In this document: positions 1 through 6,202 of the stretch, one piece after another | How positions within the stretch are numbered: position 1 is the first letter of the stretch | Layout: every line of letters begins with the position of its first letter | Source: Bifidobacteriaceae bacterium | GTDB taxonomy: Bacteria; Actinomycetota; Actinomycetes; Actinomycetales; WQXJ01 | DNA: 11,989 nt | NCBI GenBank assembly: GCA_031278075.1 | Contig: JAITLE010000036.1 | Coordinates: 1-11,989, forward strand | Direction of reading: 5' to 3' | The notes under the pieces: model-generated | Databases searched by the model: none | Seen by the model: the letters and a program-made list of their open reading frames with translations, nothing else | Told to the model about the DNA's origin: nothing | Made by a program: the position numbers and the translations under genes

Positions 1-7
1 CGGGAGA

Positions 8-13
8 AGTGTA
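8..13 (-). promoter_or_regulatory. Possible minus-strand -10 hexamer at left edge
   Basis: On the minus strand the hexamer TACACT fits the actinobacterial TANNNT -10 pattern. It is followed by exactly 7 nt before the window ends. That is the same spacing seen before leaderless starts elsewhere in the window, so a divergent gene (dapD would be the guess from mycobacterial synteny) might start just outside. No -35 box is visible. This is weak evidence alone. Confidence 0.2.
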
Positions 14-113
14 GGAATGGTGACACCCACCCGCCTTAGGGCAGGCCGACAGACGCGGTCTCAAAGGTTTCCGCTGGCAAATGGCGGGGCTGCGACATGG
101 ATCGGTCCGAAGC

Positions 114-127
114 TCCCGCAAGCGGGA
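114..127. repeat. Short inverted repeat upstream of dapE
   Basis: TCCCGC-AA-GCGGGA forms a perfect 6-bp inverted repeat with a 2-nt centre. The loop is too tight for a good terminator and no T-run follows, so an operator-like dyad or chance in GC-rich DNA are both possible. Confidence 0.3.
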
Positions 128-209
128 ACCTGCCTGCCTCGTCACTGACGGCTCAGGCCAAACCCGGCCACAGCAGCGACATGAATGACTCCTCGTCTCG
201 TCCGGCGGC

Positions 210-215
210 TAAGCT
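210..215 (+). promoter_or_regulatory. -10 hexamer for leaderless dapE transcript
   Basis: TAAGCT matches TANNNT and ends 6 nt before the GTG at 222, placing the predicted transcription start on or next to the start codon. No Shine-Dalgarno sequence precedes the GTG. A poor -35 candidate (ATGACT, 185-190) lies 19 nt upstream. The placement supports both the dapE start and leaderless translation. Confidence 0.5.
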
Positions 216-221
216 GCTGCC

Positions 222-1289
222 GTGGTATTGGACTTGGGCGCGCCGCCCGCCGAACTCGCGTTGTCGCTCGTCAACACGCCTTCCGTCTCCGGTGAGGAAG
301 CGCCGTTGGCCGATGCCGTCCACACGACTCTGGCCCGCCTGCCCCATTTGCGGGTGGCCCGGGAAGGCGCGGCTGTGGTGGCGCGGACCGAGGTGGGGCG
401 CCGCTGGCGGGTCGTGGTCGCGGGCCACCTGGACACCGTGCCGATCAAAGGGAACGTGCCGGGGCGGTTGACGGACGGCATGCTGTGGGGGCGCGGATCG
501 GTCGACATGAAGGGCGGGCTGGCGGCGATGCTGGCCGCGGCGGCGGCGCTCGTCGCGCCTTCACACGACGTCACTTGGGTGTTCTACGACAACGAAGAGG
601 TCTCCTCGGATCTGTCGGGTTTAGGGCGTTTGATCGCGCGGCGCCCAGACTGGGTGGCTGGCGATTTCGGGATCCTGTGCGAGCCGACCGAGGGCCGTCT
701 TGAGGGCGGATGCAACGGGACGCTCCGAACGCTGGTCTCGGCGCGGGGGAAAGCGGCGCACTCAGCCAGGCCGTGGACCGGCCGCAACGCGATCCATGCG
801 CTGGGCGGGGCGCTGGACCGGCTGGTCGCCTTCGAAGCGCCGACGGTGCGGGTGGACGGGCTGGATTACCTAGAGTCGCTGAGCGCGGTGCGGATCGCGG
901 GCGGGACGGCTGGGAACGTGATCCCGGACCTGGCGAGTGTCGCGGTGAACTACCGGTTCGCGCCGGACAAGTCGGTGGCGGACGCCGAACAGGTTATGGC
1001 AGAGCTGTTCCATGGTTATGAGCTCTCGGTCGAGGACGCCGCGGGTGGGGCTCGGCCAGGCGTGGACCACCCGATCGCTCGGCGGCTGGCCGAGGCGGTC
1101 GAGGCGCGCGGTGGTGGGGCGCCACGCGCCAAACTCGGTTGGACGGACGTGGCGCGGCTGAGCGCGATCGGGATTCCGGCGGTCAACCTGGGCCCCGGTG
1201 ATCCTCAAATGGCCCACCAAGACGAGGAAGCCTGCCCAGCTGACCAAATCGGTCTGGTGGCGGCGCTGCTGATGGATTTGCTCGCCTGA
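222..1289 (+). CDS. dapE: Succinyl-diaminopimelate desuccinylase DapE
   Basis: This is a cytoplasmic M20-family zinc amidohydrolase. It hydrolyses N-succinyl-LL-diaminopimelate to LL-diaminopimelate and succinate, in the lysine and peptidoglycan precursor pathway. At 355 aa it has the usual length of the Gram-positive-type enzyme. The metal and catalytic residues are visible: H69 and D71 in GHLDTVP, bridging D95 in GRGSVDMKGG, catalytic E125 and ligand E126 in DNEEV, E154 in CEPTEG, and H332 near the C-terminus in MAHQDE. The dimerisation domain lies roughly between residues 160 and 270. The GTG start at 222 begins a typical N-terminus (NTPSVSGEE at residues 18-26) and sits 6 nt after a -10 hexamer. 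The next gene is 134 nt downstream with its own promoter, so dapE is probably monocistronic. Other M20 peptidases are the alternative, but the synteny with LOG, DUF3117 and sigE genes favours DapE. Confidence 0.9.
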   Translation: MVLDLGAPPAELALSLVNTPSVSGEEAPLADAVHTTLARLPHLRVAREGAAVVARTEVGRRWRVVVAGHLDTVPIKGNVPGRLTDGMLWGRGSVDMKGGLAAMLAAAAALVAPSHDVTWVFYDNEEVSSDLSGLGRLIARRPDWVAGDFGILCEPTEGRLEGGCNGTLRTLVSARGKAAHSARPWTGRNAIHALGGALDRLVAFEAPTVRVDGLDYLESLSAVRIAGGTAGNVIPDLASVAVNYRFAPDKSVADAEQVMAELFHGYELSVEDAAGGARPGVDHPIARRLAEAVEARGGGAPRAKLGWTDVARLSAIGIPAVNLGPGDPQMAHQDEEACPADQIGLVAALLMDLLA

Positions 1290-1321
1290 CGGGACGGCCT
1301 TGACGGGACGGCGGGGCCGTC
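1287..1321 (+). terminator. Direct repeat and hairpin after dapE
   Basis: TGACGGGACGGC occurs twice (1287-1298 and 1301-1312, 14-nt period), starting at the dapE stop. The second copy runs into a GACGGC-GGG-GCCGTC hairpin (1307-1321). There is no T-tract, so this would be a non-canonical GC-rich terminator at best. It is the only strong hairpin I noticed between dapE and the next promoter. Confidence 0.35.
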
Positions 1322-1411
1322 GCCGCGCGGCCCGCGCGTGTCGATCCGGCCTGGGCTGGGAGCGGGCGTGACCCGTGGGCTGTGCGAACACCGTGGCGTG
1401 GGCTGGGGCGC

Positions 1412-1417
1412 TAGTCT
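1412..1417 (+). promoter_or_regulatory. -10 hexamer for leaderless LOG-family gene
   Basis: TAGTCT fits TANNNT and ends 6 nt before the GTG at 1424. The 6-nt spacer (GGCCGG) leaves no room for a normal leader and ribosome binding site, so the transcript is probably leaderless. No clear -35 is seen 16-19 nt upstream. Confidence 0.5.
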
Positions 1418-1423
1418 GGCCGG

Positions 1424-2212
1424 GTGGGTCCCAAGAAGAGCAAGCGCGAGCATCGCATAGGGCAGTTCCTCTATCGCGGCGACCAGGTGCCCGCGATGAC
1501 CGCCGATCAGGCGTTCCTCACCGAGCGGAGTGAGGATGTCGGCGCTGGCTGGAAACACTCCGACCCGTGGCGGGTGATGCGAATCCAATCGGAGCTGGTG
1601 GCGGCGTTCGACGCGCTGGAGGGTGTGGGACCGGCGGTCTCGGTGTTCGGTTCGGCTAGGACCAAGCCTGAACAGCCGGCTTACGCGGCCGCTCGCGAAC
1701 TGGGCCGTCTGCTGGTCCAAGAAGGCTACGCGGTGATCACCGGCGGCGGCCCCGGCATCATGGAGGCAGCCAACCGAGGGGCCCACGAGGCGGGCGGGCT
1801 GTCCATCGGGCTGGGGATTGAGCTGCCCCGGGAACAGGGCCTGAACCCATGGGTCGATCTAGGCGTCGACTTCCGCTACTTCTTCGCGCGGAAGGTGATG
1901 TTCGTCAAATACGCCAGCGGCTTTGTGGCTTTCCCGGGCGGGATGGGGACGCTCGACGAGCTGTTCGAGTCGCTCACGCTCTCACAGACCGAGAAGATCA
2001 GCGGCTTCCCCATAGTGCTGTTCGGTCGAGACTATTGGGCTGGACTGGTCGGCTGGCTGCGCGAGACCACGATCCCGGCGGGCGCCATCGACGCCCGGGA
2101 CCTGGATCTGTTCAGCGTTGTCGACAGCCCGGCTGAGGCGCTCGCGGCGATCCTCGGCGCTTCGGGCAAGCCGCGCAGCGGCGGCATGAGCCACCGTGGA
2201 TCGGGGGCATGA
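1424..2212 (+). CDS. LOG-family (TIGR00730) nucleotide phosphoribohydrolase
   Basis: This is a 262-aa Rossmann-fold protein of the lysine decarboxylase-like / LOG family. Characterised members cleave nucleoside 5'-monophosphates (for example cytokinin riboside monophosphates) to free base and ribose 5-phosphate; they are not lysine decarboxylases. Two diagnostic motifs are present: GGGPGIMEAANRGA starting at G107, and PGGMGTLDE at residues 171-179, the catalytic/phosphate-binding signature. Between them, ARKVMF carries the conserved Arg-Lys. The roughly 70-residue N-terminal extension before the Rossmann core (VSVFGSART) is typical of the longer actinobacterial form, such as the M. tuberculosis protein Rv1205. 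The GTG start is supported by a -10 hexamer 6 nt upstream. The stop overlaps the next start (ATGA at 2209-2212), implying translational coupling. The physiological substrate cannot be told from sequence. Confidence 0.88.
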   Translation: MGPKKSKREHRIGQFLYRGDQVPAMTADQAFLTERSEDVGAGWKHSDPWRVMRIQSELVAAFDALEGVGPAVSVFGSARTKPEQPAYAAARELGRLLVQEGYAVITGGGPGIMEAANRGAHEAGGLSIGLGIELPREQGLNPWVDLGVDFRYFFARKVMFVKYASGFVAFPGGMGTLDELFESLTLSQTEKISGFPIVLFGRDYWAGLVGWLRETTIPAGAIDARDLDLFSVVDSPAEALAAILGASGKPRSGGMSHRGSGA

Positions 2213-2463
2213 ACATGGCTGACTTCTTCGGCAAAGTTGGTGACATCCTGGCTGGCTTCGGATCGGCGATGTCGATCCTCCTGCTGGTGCTGATCGGGGT
2301 CGTCGTGAAGCTGGGTTCGGTGGCGCGCCGCCCGGGCGCGGCCCGTTGGCCGCTTGGCATGGCGAGCCCGCTGGCGCAACGCGAACTCCGCGTCTCTCGC
2401 CAGCGCCGCCGCGAGGCGTCAGCGGCCGAAGAGCTGATCAACGCCGGCTGGCCGTCCGGCTAG
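2209..2463 (+). CDS. Small single-pass membrane protein, unknown function
   Basis: This 84-aa protein overlaps the LOG gene by 4 nt (ATGA), so it is likely translationally coupled to it. A second ATG at 2215 would give a start of MADFFGKVGDIL and may be the real one. One hydrophobic segment (about residues 17-37, with SILLLVLIGVVVKLG) is followed by a basic, Arg-rich cytoplasmic-looking tail rich in Ala. In other actinobacteria the slot between LOG and DUF3117 genes often holds a short membrane-anchored, DivIVA-like protein. This one has the membrane anchor but I see no DivIVA motif. Codon use resembles its neighbours. I do not recognise a family, and the function is unknown. The overlapping start and the membrane segment are the main reasons to call it real. 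Confidence 0.6.
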   Translation: MNMADFFGKVGDILAGFGSAMSILLLVLIGVVVKLGSVARRPGAARWPLGMASPLAQRELRVSRQRRREASAAEELINAGWPSG

Positions 2464-2467
2464 TCGC

Positions 2468-2485
2468 GCCGCCCGCGGTGGCGGC
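2468..2485 (+). terminator. GC-rich hairpin after the LOG operon
   Basis: GCCGCC-CGCGGT-GGCGGC forms a 6-bp stem with a 6-nt loop, starting just after the stop at 2463. Only two T residues follow, so it is a weak terminator candidate. It separates the LOG pair from the independently promoted DUF3117 gene. Confidence 0.35.
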
Positions 2486-2591
2486 TTGCCGAGCCCGGCG
2501 CGCGACCGCGCGGGGCGGATGCGGCGTCAGGGGAAGCGAATCTGACCCAAAGCTCCGGTTCAGCCAACCCGGCCTGGTCTGGGGCACGCAG

Positions 2592-2597
2592 TAGAAT
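2592..2597 (+). promoter_or_regulatory. -10 hexamer for DUF3117 gene
   Basis: TAGAAT fits TANNNT. Unlike most promoters in this window it lies 40 nt before the start codon, giving a predicted leader of about 34 nt that contains a strong Shine-Dalgarno. No good -35 hexamer is visible at 16-19 nt spacing. Confidence 0.4.
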
Positions 2598-2622
2598 AGA
2601 CCCAGTAACCCACCTGTCTGCG

Positions 2623-2631
2623 AAAGGGGAG
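2623..2631 (+). promoter_or_regulatory. Strong ribosome binding site of DUF3117 gene
   Basis: AAAGGGGAG lies 6 nt before the ATG at 2638. It is the best Shine-Dalgarno in the window and fixes the start of the 55-aa DUF3117 gene. Confidence 0.75.
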
Positions 2632-2637
2632 TAAACC

Positions 2638-2805
2638 ATGGCCGCCATGAAGCCTAGGACTGGAGACGGGCCGCTCGAAGTGGTCAAAGAGGGCCGCGGG
2701 GTCGTGATCCGTGTTCCGTTGGAGGGCGGTGGCCGCTTGGTCGTGGAGCTGACCCCTGCCGAGGCGGGCGAGCTGCGGGACGCCTTGAGCCGGGCAATCG
2801 CCTGA
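2638..2805 (+). CDS. DUF3117 family protein (55 aa)
   Basis: This tiny 55-aa protein starts MAAMKPRTGDGPLEV and contains RVPLEGGGRLVVELTPAEA. It matches the DUF3117 family from memory: highly conserved across actinobacteria, about 55 aa long, with M. tuberculosis Rv1211 as an example. The function is unknown. The ATG is fixed by the AAAGGGGAG site 6 nt upstream and by the conserved MAAMKPRTGDGP N-terminus. It has no membrane segment and no cysteines. It has its own promoter and lies 22 nt before pepA, so the two could be co-transcribed. It is short enough to be missed by gene callers with a 60-aa cutoff. Family assignment is confident; no role can be inferred. Confidence 0.93.
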   Translation: MAAMKPRTGDGPLEVVKEGRGVVIRVPLEGGGRLVVELTPAEAGELRDALSRAIA

Positions 2806-2827
2806 GCCTGGGCTAGACCGCGAACGG

Positions 2828-5092
2828 GTGGCGAAGAACACCTCCGGCCTACGAGGTCGGGCTAGCAACGCAGATGGGGTGCGTTCCCGCGCGCCCATGG
2901 TGCGCGTGGCGCGTGGCACAGTGGCGACGTCGACGCAAGTGAAAGCCGCTAACTGCGGCGTGGTCGCAGTTGGTGTGGGCACCGGCCCGGATGGTATGGA
3001 GCCCGGCCGCGGAGCTGCTCAGGCCGCCGTCCGCTACGGGATCGACCTGGCGGCCACCGCCTCGCGCCAGCGTTTCACCGGTGCGGTCGGCGCCGCCGCG
3101 GTGATCGATCTCCCAGTGCTTCACGCCGCCGACGCGCCCTGGCGCGCTCTCGCCCAGACCATAGTGCTGGTCGGCGTCGGCGACGCCTCGCCCTCCGCCT
3201 ATCGCGCTGCCGGCGCCCGCCTCGCGCGCGTCGCCCAGGGGCGTGGGCCGGTCACGGCCACATTGGGCGCCGAGTCGCCAGCCCACACCCGCGCCCTCGT
3301 CGAGGGCTATCTTCTCGGAGCGTATCGTCCGCGCCGCCGTGGTTTGAGGGCCGCCGATGCCGACCGCTCCAGCCGCGACGCCTCCGACCGTTCCAGCCCC
3401 GATCGCGCCAGCTTGGCCGATGCCGACCGCGCCAGCTCCAACGACTCCAACGACTCCGACCGCGCCGACCGCGCCAGCCGCGCCGACCGCGCCGACCGCG
3501 CCGGCCGCGACCACCGCGACGACCGCGCCGGCCGCGGCGACCGCGCCGGCCGCGCCGACCATGACGACCGCGCCGGCCGCACCGGCGCCGGGCTGGCCGG
3601 TTCGGGCGCCGACGCCCGCCCCGGCGGCGAAAGCCCCGGCGCCGCCCGCCCCGGTTCCGGCGGCCCCAGCGCCCCCGGTTCCGGCGGCCCCGGTTCGGAC
3701 GGCTCTGACCGCGACGGCGGCGGCGGGCTGGCCGGTTCAGACAGCCCCTCCCCAAACGGCCCCGCCCGGTCCGGCCTTGATGGTCCAGACCAGCAAGCGC
3801 CGGCCAGAACCCAAACCCCGCCGGTCGCCGGACTGGGACGCTGGGGGAGGGGTGTCGGCACGGCATCGTCGGCGGGGGTTGCCGCCGGAGCGGCTCTCAC
3901 GCCGGGCTCGGGGTCGATGCGGCGCTCCGCGGCACAGGCGTTCCGCGCCACCGCGCGGATCGTTCCGCGACAAACCGACCGGAAAGCCCCGCCTCCCGGG
4001 CCGGCGCCCGATCTACGCCCGGCGGACGAAGTCGGCGACTTGACCCTGCTCGGCTCATACGACCGCGCGGCCGTGCAAATCGGCTGGGTCACGGCCCAAG
4101 CCGCGATCCTGGCCCGAGACCTCGGCAACGAGCCGGCCAGCGTCAAGAACCCGGCCTGGCTGGAAGCGGTCGCCCGGGCGGAGGCCAAGACGCGGAACTC
4201 GGTGGCCGTCACGGCGCTCGGACCTGAAGAACTCGCCAAGGCGGGCCTGAACGGCATCCTCGCGGTCGGGGCTGGCGCTTGGCTCGGCCCGGCGGCCAAC
4301 CCGGCCCTGAGCCCGCGGCTGATCCTCGCGACCCACACCCCCGCGAACCTGAAAGACCCAGGCCATCTCGTGATCGTTGGCAAAGGGATCACGTTCGACA
4401 CGGGTGGGCTGGACGTCAAGACCGCGGCCGGCATGGTGACGATGAAGACCGACATGGCGGGCGCCGCGGTGGCGCTCGCGACCGTGTTGGCTGCCAGCGA
4501 CATCGGTGTTGAGATCAAGGTCAGCGCGGTGCTGCCCGCCGCGCAGAACGCTTTGGGCGCCGCCTCCTACCGGCCCGGCGACGTGTTGAGCCTGGGCGGG
4601 GGCCGCGCCACGGCCGAGATCGGCGACACCGACGCGGAGGGCCGCGTGGTTCTCGCCGACGCGCTGGCCTACGCCGCGTCCGAGTTGGACCCGACCTGGG
4701 TGGTGGACATCGCCACCTTGACCGGCGCCCAGAAGATCGCGCTGGGGCACAGGATCGGCGCGCTGTTCAGCACCGACGACGAGTTGGCCGGCCTGCTGGG
4801 CGAGGCCGGCGAAGCCGCCGGCGAGCAGTGGTGGCGGATGCCGCTGGCCGATCTCTACGAGGAGGCCATCGCCTCGCCGAACGCGGATGTGGCGACCGTC
4901 GCGCGGCGAGGCTTCGGCGGCGGCGCCATCACCGCGGCGTTGTTCCTGAGGCGGTTCGCCGGCGGCGCGCCGTGGGCTCACCTCGACGTCGCGGGCCCGG
5001 CGCGCGCCGCGACTGGCGGCGATCTGACCCGGTCAGGGGCCACCGCCTTCGGGACCGGCACGCTGATCCGTTTGGCTCAGCGACTAACCTAA
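2828..5092 (+). CDS. pepA: Leucyl aminopeptidase (M17) with giant linker
   Basis: This is a cytosolic di-metal leucyl aminopeptidase that removes N-terminal residues from peptides. The N-terminal M17 domain spans about residues 35-170, ending near EGYLLGAYRPRRR. The catalytic domain runs from about 405 (DLTLLGSYDRA) to 754. Every metal or catalytic residue of E. coli PepA has a counterpart: K519 and D524 (GKGITFDTGG), K531, D542 (MKTDMAGA), and D602, E604 and R606 (DTDAEGRV). The signature Asn at position 600 is Asp. The oddity is a low-complexity insert of about 230 residues between the domains (nt 3348-4040). In this frame it is Asp/Arg/Ala-rich, but one frame over it reads as a Pro-Thr-Ala linker (see findings). 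At 754 aa the protein is about 250 longer than usual. The start is uncertain: GTG 2828, ATG 2897 or GTG 2921, none with a clear ribosome binding site. Confidence 0.85.
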   Translation: MAKNTSGLRGRASNADGVRSRAPMVRVARGTVATSTQVKAANCGVVAVGVGTGPDGMEPGRGAAQAAVRYGIDLAATASRQRFTGAVGAAAVIDLPVLHAADAPWRALAQTIVLVGVGDASPSAYRAAGARLARVAQGRGPVTATLGAESPAHTRALVEGYLLGAYRPRRRGLRAADADRSSRDASDRSSPDRASLADADRASSNDSNDSDRADRASRADRADRAGRDHRDDRAGRGDRAGRADHDDRAGRTGAGLAGSGADARPGGESPGAARPGSGGPSAPGSGGPGSDGSDRDGGGGLAGSDSPSPNGPARSGLDGPDQQAPARTQTPPVAGLGRWGRGVGTASSAGVAAGAALTPGSGSMRRSAAQAFRATARIVPRQTDRKAPPPGPAPDLRPADEVGDLTLLGSYDRAAVQIGWVTAQAAILARDLGNEPASVKNPAWLEAVARAEAKTRNSVAVTALGPEELAKAGLNGILAVGAGAWLGPAANPALSPRLILATHTPANLKDPGHLVIVGKGITFDTGGLDVKTAAGMVTMKTDMAGAAVALATVLAASDIGVEIKVSAVLPAAQNALGAASYRPGDVLSLGGGRATAEIGDTDAEGRVVLADALAYAASELDPTWVVDIATLTGAQKIALGHRIGALFSTDDELAGLLGEAGEAAGEQWWRMPLADLYEEAIASPNADVATVARRGFGGGAITAALFLRRFAGGAPWAHLDVAGPARAATGGDLTRSGATAFGTGTLIRLAQRLT
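3425..3590 (+). repeat. Degenerate 9-nt repeat in pepA linker
   Basis: The 9-nt unit GACCGCGCC and close variants recur here, interrupted by CAACGACTC-type variants. In the pepA frame it codes for Asp-Arg-Ala. In the next frame it codes for Thr-Ala-Pro. Because 9 is a multiple of 3, copy-number change would not alter the frame. Replication slippage is the likely origin. Confidence 0.7.
3590..3738 (+). repeat. Paired direct repeats in pepA linker
   Basis: Two perfect direct repeats lie here. GGGCTGGCCGGTTC occurs at 3590-3603 and 3725-3738. A 19-bp repeat, CCCCGGTTCCGGCGGCCCC, occurs at 3649-3667 and 3673-3691 (24-nt period, 8 codons). Read one frame over from pepA, the first pair encodes GWPV twice and the second encodes PVPAAP-type repeats, both natural in a Pro-rich linker. 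Confidence 0.65.
5085..5090 (+). promoter_or_regulatory. -10 hexamer for leaderless GT2 operon
   Basis: TAACCT fits TANNNT, ends 7 nt before the ATG at 5098 and overlaps the last codons of pepA. AAAGG at 5091-5095 could act as a Shine-Dalgarno on read-through transcripts, but it is only 2 nt from the ATG. A leaderless start inside the end of pepA is the better explanation. Confidence 0.45.
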
Positions 5093-5097
5093 AGGCC

Positions 5098-5787
5098 ATG
5101 GCCGCGCCCGAGTTCGACGATCTCTGGGTGGTCGTGCCCGTCTACAACGAGGCCGCGGTTTTGCGCCAAGTCCTCGACGAGTTGACCGCCGTGTTCGGGC
5201 ACATTTGCGTGGTCGACGACGCATCGACCGACGGTTCGCGGGCCATCGCGCGGGGTTTCGCCGCCCGCGGGGTCCGGTTGGTGAAACATCCGGTGAACTT
5301 GGGTCAGGGGGCGGCCCTCCAGACGGGTTTCGCATACGTGTTGGCAGATCCGTTGATGGCGCGCGTCGTCACCTTCGATTCGGACGGCCAGCACATGGTG
5401 GACGATGCCGTGCGGTTGGCTCGTCGCCTCGCCGACGGTTTCGACGTGGTGCTCGGTTCGCGGTTCTTAGGACGGCGCGCGGTGGCGCTGGGGCGTGCCA
5501 AACGCGCGGTGTTGCGGCTGGCCGTGGCCTACACAAACTTCTCGGTGCGGTTGAAGCTGACCGACACTCACAACGGATTGCGCGCCATGAGCCGGCGCGC
5601 TGTGGCCGCGATGAATCTGACCCAGGAGGGGATGGCGCACGCCACCGAGATCTTGGAACGCATTCGGAGCGCTCATCTCAGCCATGCCGAGGAGGCCGTC
5701 GAGATCAAGTATTCGGAGTACTCCAAAGCGAAGGGCCAGTCGCTGTTGAATTCGATCAATGTCCTCGTGGATTTGCTGGTGAAATGA
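5098..5787 (+). CDS. GT2 polyprenyl-phosphate sugar transferase-like
   Basis: This 229-aa GT-A-fold glycosyltransferase resembles the dolichyl/polyprenyl-phosphate mannose or glucose synthases (DPM/DPG-like). These transfer a sugar from a nucleotide sugar to a lipid phosphate on the cytoplasmic face of the membrane. Visible motifs are VVVPVYNE (residues 11-18), VVDDASTDGS (38-47), the nucleotide/metal-binding DSD at 94-96 within FDSDGQH, GSRF (120-123) and DTHNGLRAMSRRA. There is no C-terminal membrane domain, so it probably needs a membrane partner. The DUF2304 protein encoded 7 nt downstream is the obvious candidate. The ATG at 5098 lies 5 nt after the pepA stop and 7 nt after a -10 hexamer. 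It is the first gene of a tight three-gene operon. The sugar and the lipid carrier cannot be deduced from sequence. Confidence 0.82.
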   Translation: MAAPEFDDLWVVVPVYNEAAVLRQVLDELTAVFGHICVVDDASTDGSRAIARGFAARGVRLVKHPVNLGQGAALQTGFAYVLADPLMARVVTFDSDGQHMVDDAVRLARRLADGFDVVLGSRFLGRRAVALGRAKRAVLRLAVAYTNFSVRLKLTDTHNGLRAMSRRAVAAMNLTQEGMAHATEILERIRSAHLSHAEEAVEIKYSEYSKAKGQSLLNSINVLVDLLVK

Positions 5788-5794
5788 GACTGCG

Positions 5795-6202
5795 ATGCTG
5801 ATCAAGATTCTGCTTATCGCCGCCGTGTTGGCGGTTGGCGCGACTCTGATCCGGGGGCATGGCGCCCGTCGGCAAGCGCTGCGCCGGCTGGGCTTGATCC
5901 TGTTCGCGGTGCTCGCGGTCGTGTCCATCTTGGAACCCGATTGGCTGACCTGGGCGGCCCAGAAGATCAACGTGGGCCGCGGCGCCGACCTGCTCCTTTA
6001 CACATTGATCGTGGTGTTCTTCTCCTATGTGGCGACCCGCCACGTGCGTGACGCCCGCACGCAAGACAAGATCACGGCGCTGGCTCGTCGAGTCGCGCTG
6101 ATCGAGGCCCCGCCGCCGCGCGACCCGCCTGGCGGGGGTGGCGTCGCGGCGGAAGAGCGGAGTGCGGGCGAGCGGTCGGCATCGTCCGGCGGAGACTCGT
6201 GA
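5795..6202 (+). CDS. DUF2304 small membrane protein
   Basis: This is a 135-aa integral membrane protein with three predicted membrane segments (about residues 1-19, 31-48 and 64-82). The stretch VGRGADLLLY at 60-69 is the conserved core I associate with DUF2304. After the last segment comes a charged, possibly coiled-coil stretch (DKITALARRVALIEA), then a Pro/Gly/Ser-rich disordered tail. DUF2304 proteins commonly sit next to GT2 lipid-phosphate sugar transferases, and their role is unproven. Possible roles are membrane anchor or subunit of the soluble GT2, or a carrier flippase analogous to GtrA; both are inference. It starts 7 nt after the GT2 stop with only a weak ribosome binding site. 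It overlaps the next gene by 4 nt (GTGA), so translational coupling is likely. Confidence 0.8.
   Translation: MLIKILLIAAVLAVGATLIRGHGARRQALRRLGLILFAVLAVVSILEPDWLTWAAQKINVGRGADLLLYTLIVVFFSYVATRHVRDARTQDKITALARRVALIEAPPPRDPPGGGGVAAEERSAGERSASSGGDS

Larger units (their letters stand above)
1..221. other. Upstream intergenic region before dapE
   Basis: I see no convincing gene here. Open frames crossing this stretch are out of frame with dapE and have no family resemblance. The region holds a small dyad (114-127), a -10 hexamer for dapE (210-215) and a possible minus-strand -10 at the extreme left (8-13). In M. tuberculosis dapE is divergent from dapD, so this could be the divergent promoter region between the two. 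That is inference, because no dapD coding sequence lies inside the window. Confidence 0.5.

Noticed and set aside
97..471. A 124-codon plus-strand frame overlapping the start of dapE
   Set aside because: Most of it overlaps dapE in another frame, has a Trp/Arg-rich composition and no ribosome binding site.
2849..3562. Minus-strand frame encoding Gly-Ala-Val repeats, resembling a silk- or PE_PGRS-like protein
   Set aside because: The repeat character is just the complement of the GACCGCGCC repeat in pepA, and the rest lies opposite the M17 N-terminal domain.
3425..3590. CRISPR-like short regular repeats
   Set aside because: The unit is 9 nt, degenerate and coding, with no unique spacers of 30 nt and no cas genes.
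3307..4518. A 403-codon minus-strand open frame opposite pepA
   Set aside because: It lies opposite the conserved M17 catalytic domain and a repeat; its Ser/Pro/Ala/Arg-rich product has no recognisable motif. Long antisense frames are expected in DNA this GC-rich.
4625..4648. Loss of activity in PepA because the signature Asn is Asp (DTDAEGR)
   Set aside because: The changed Asn is not a metal ligand; D602, E604 and R606 are intact, so inactivation is not supported.
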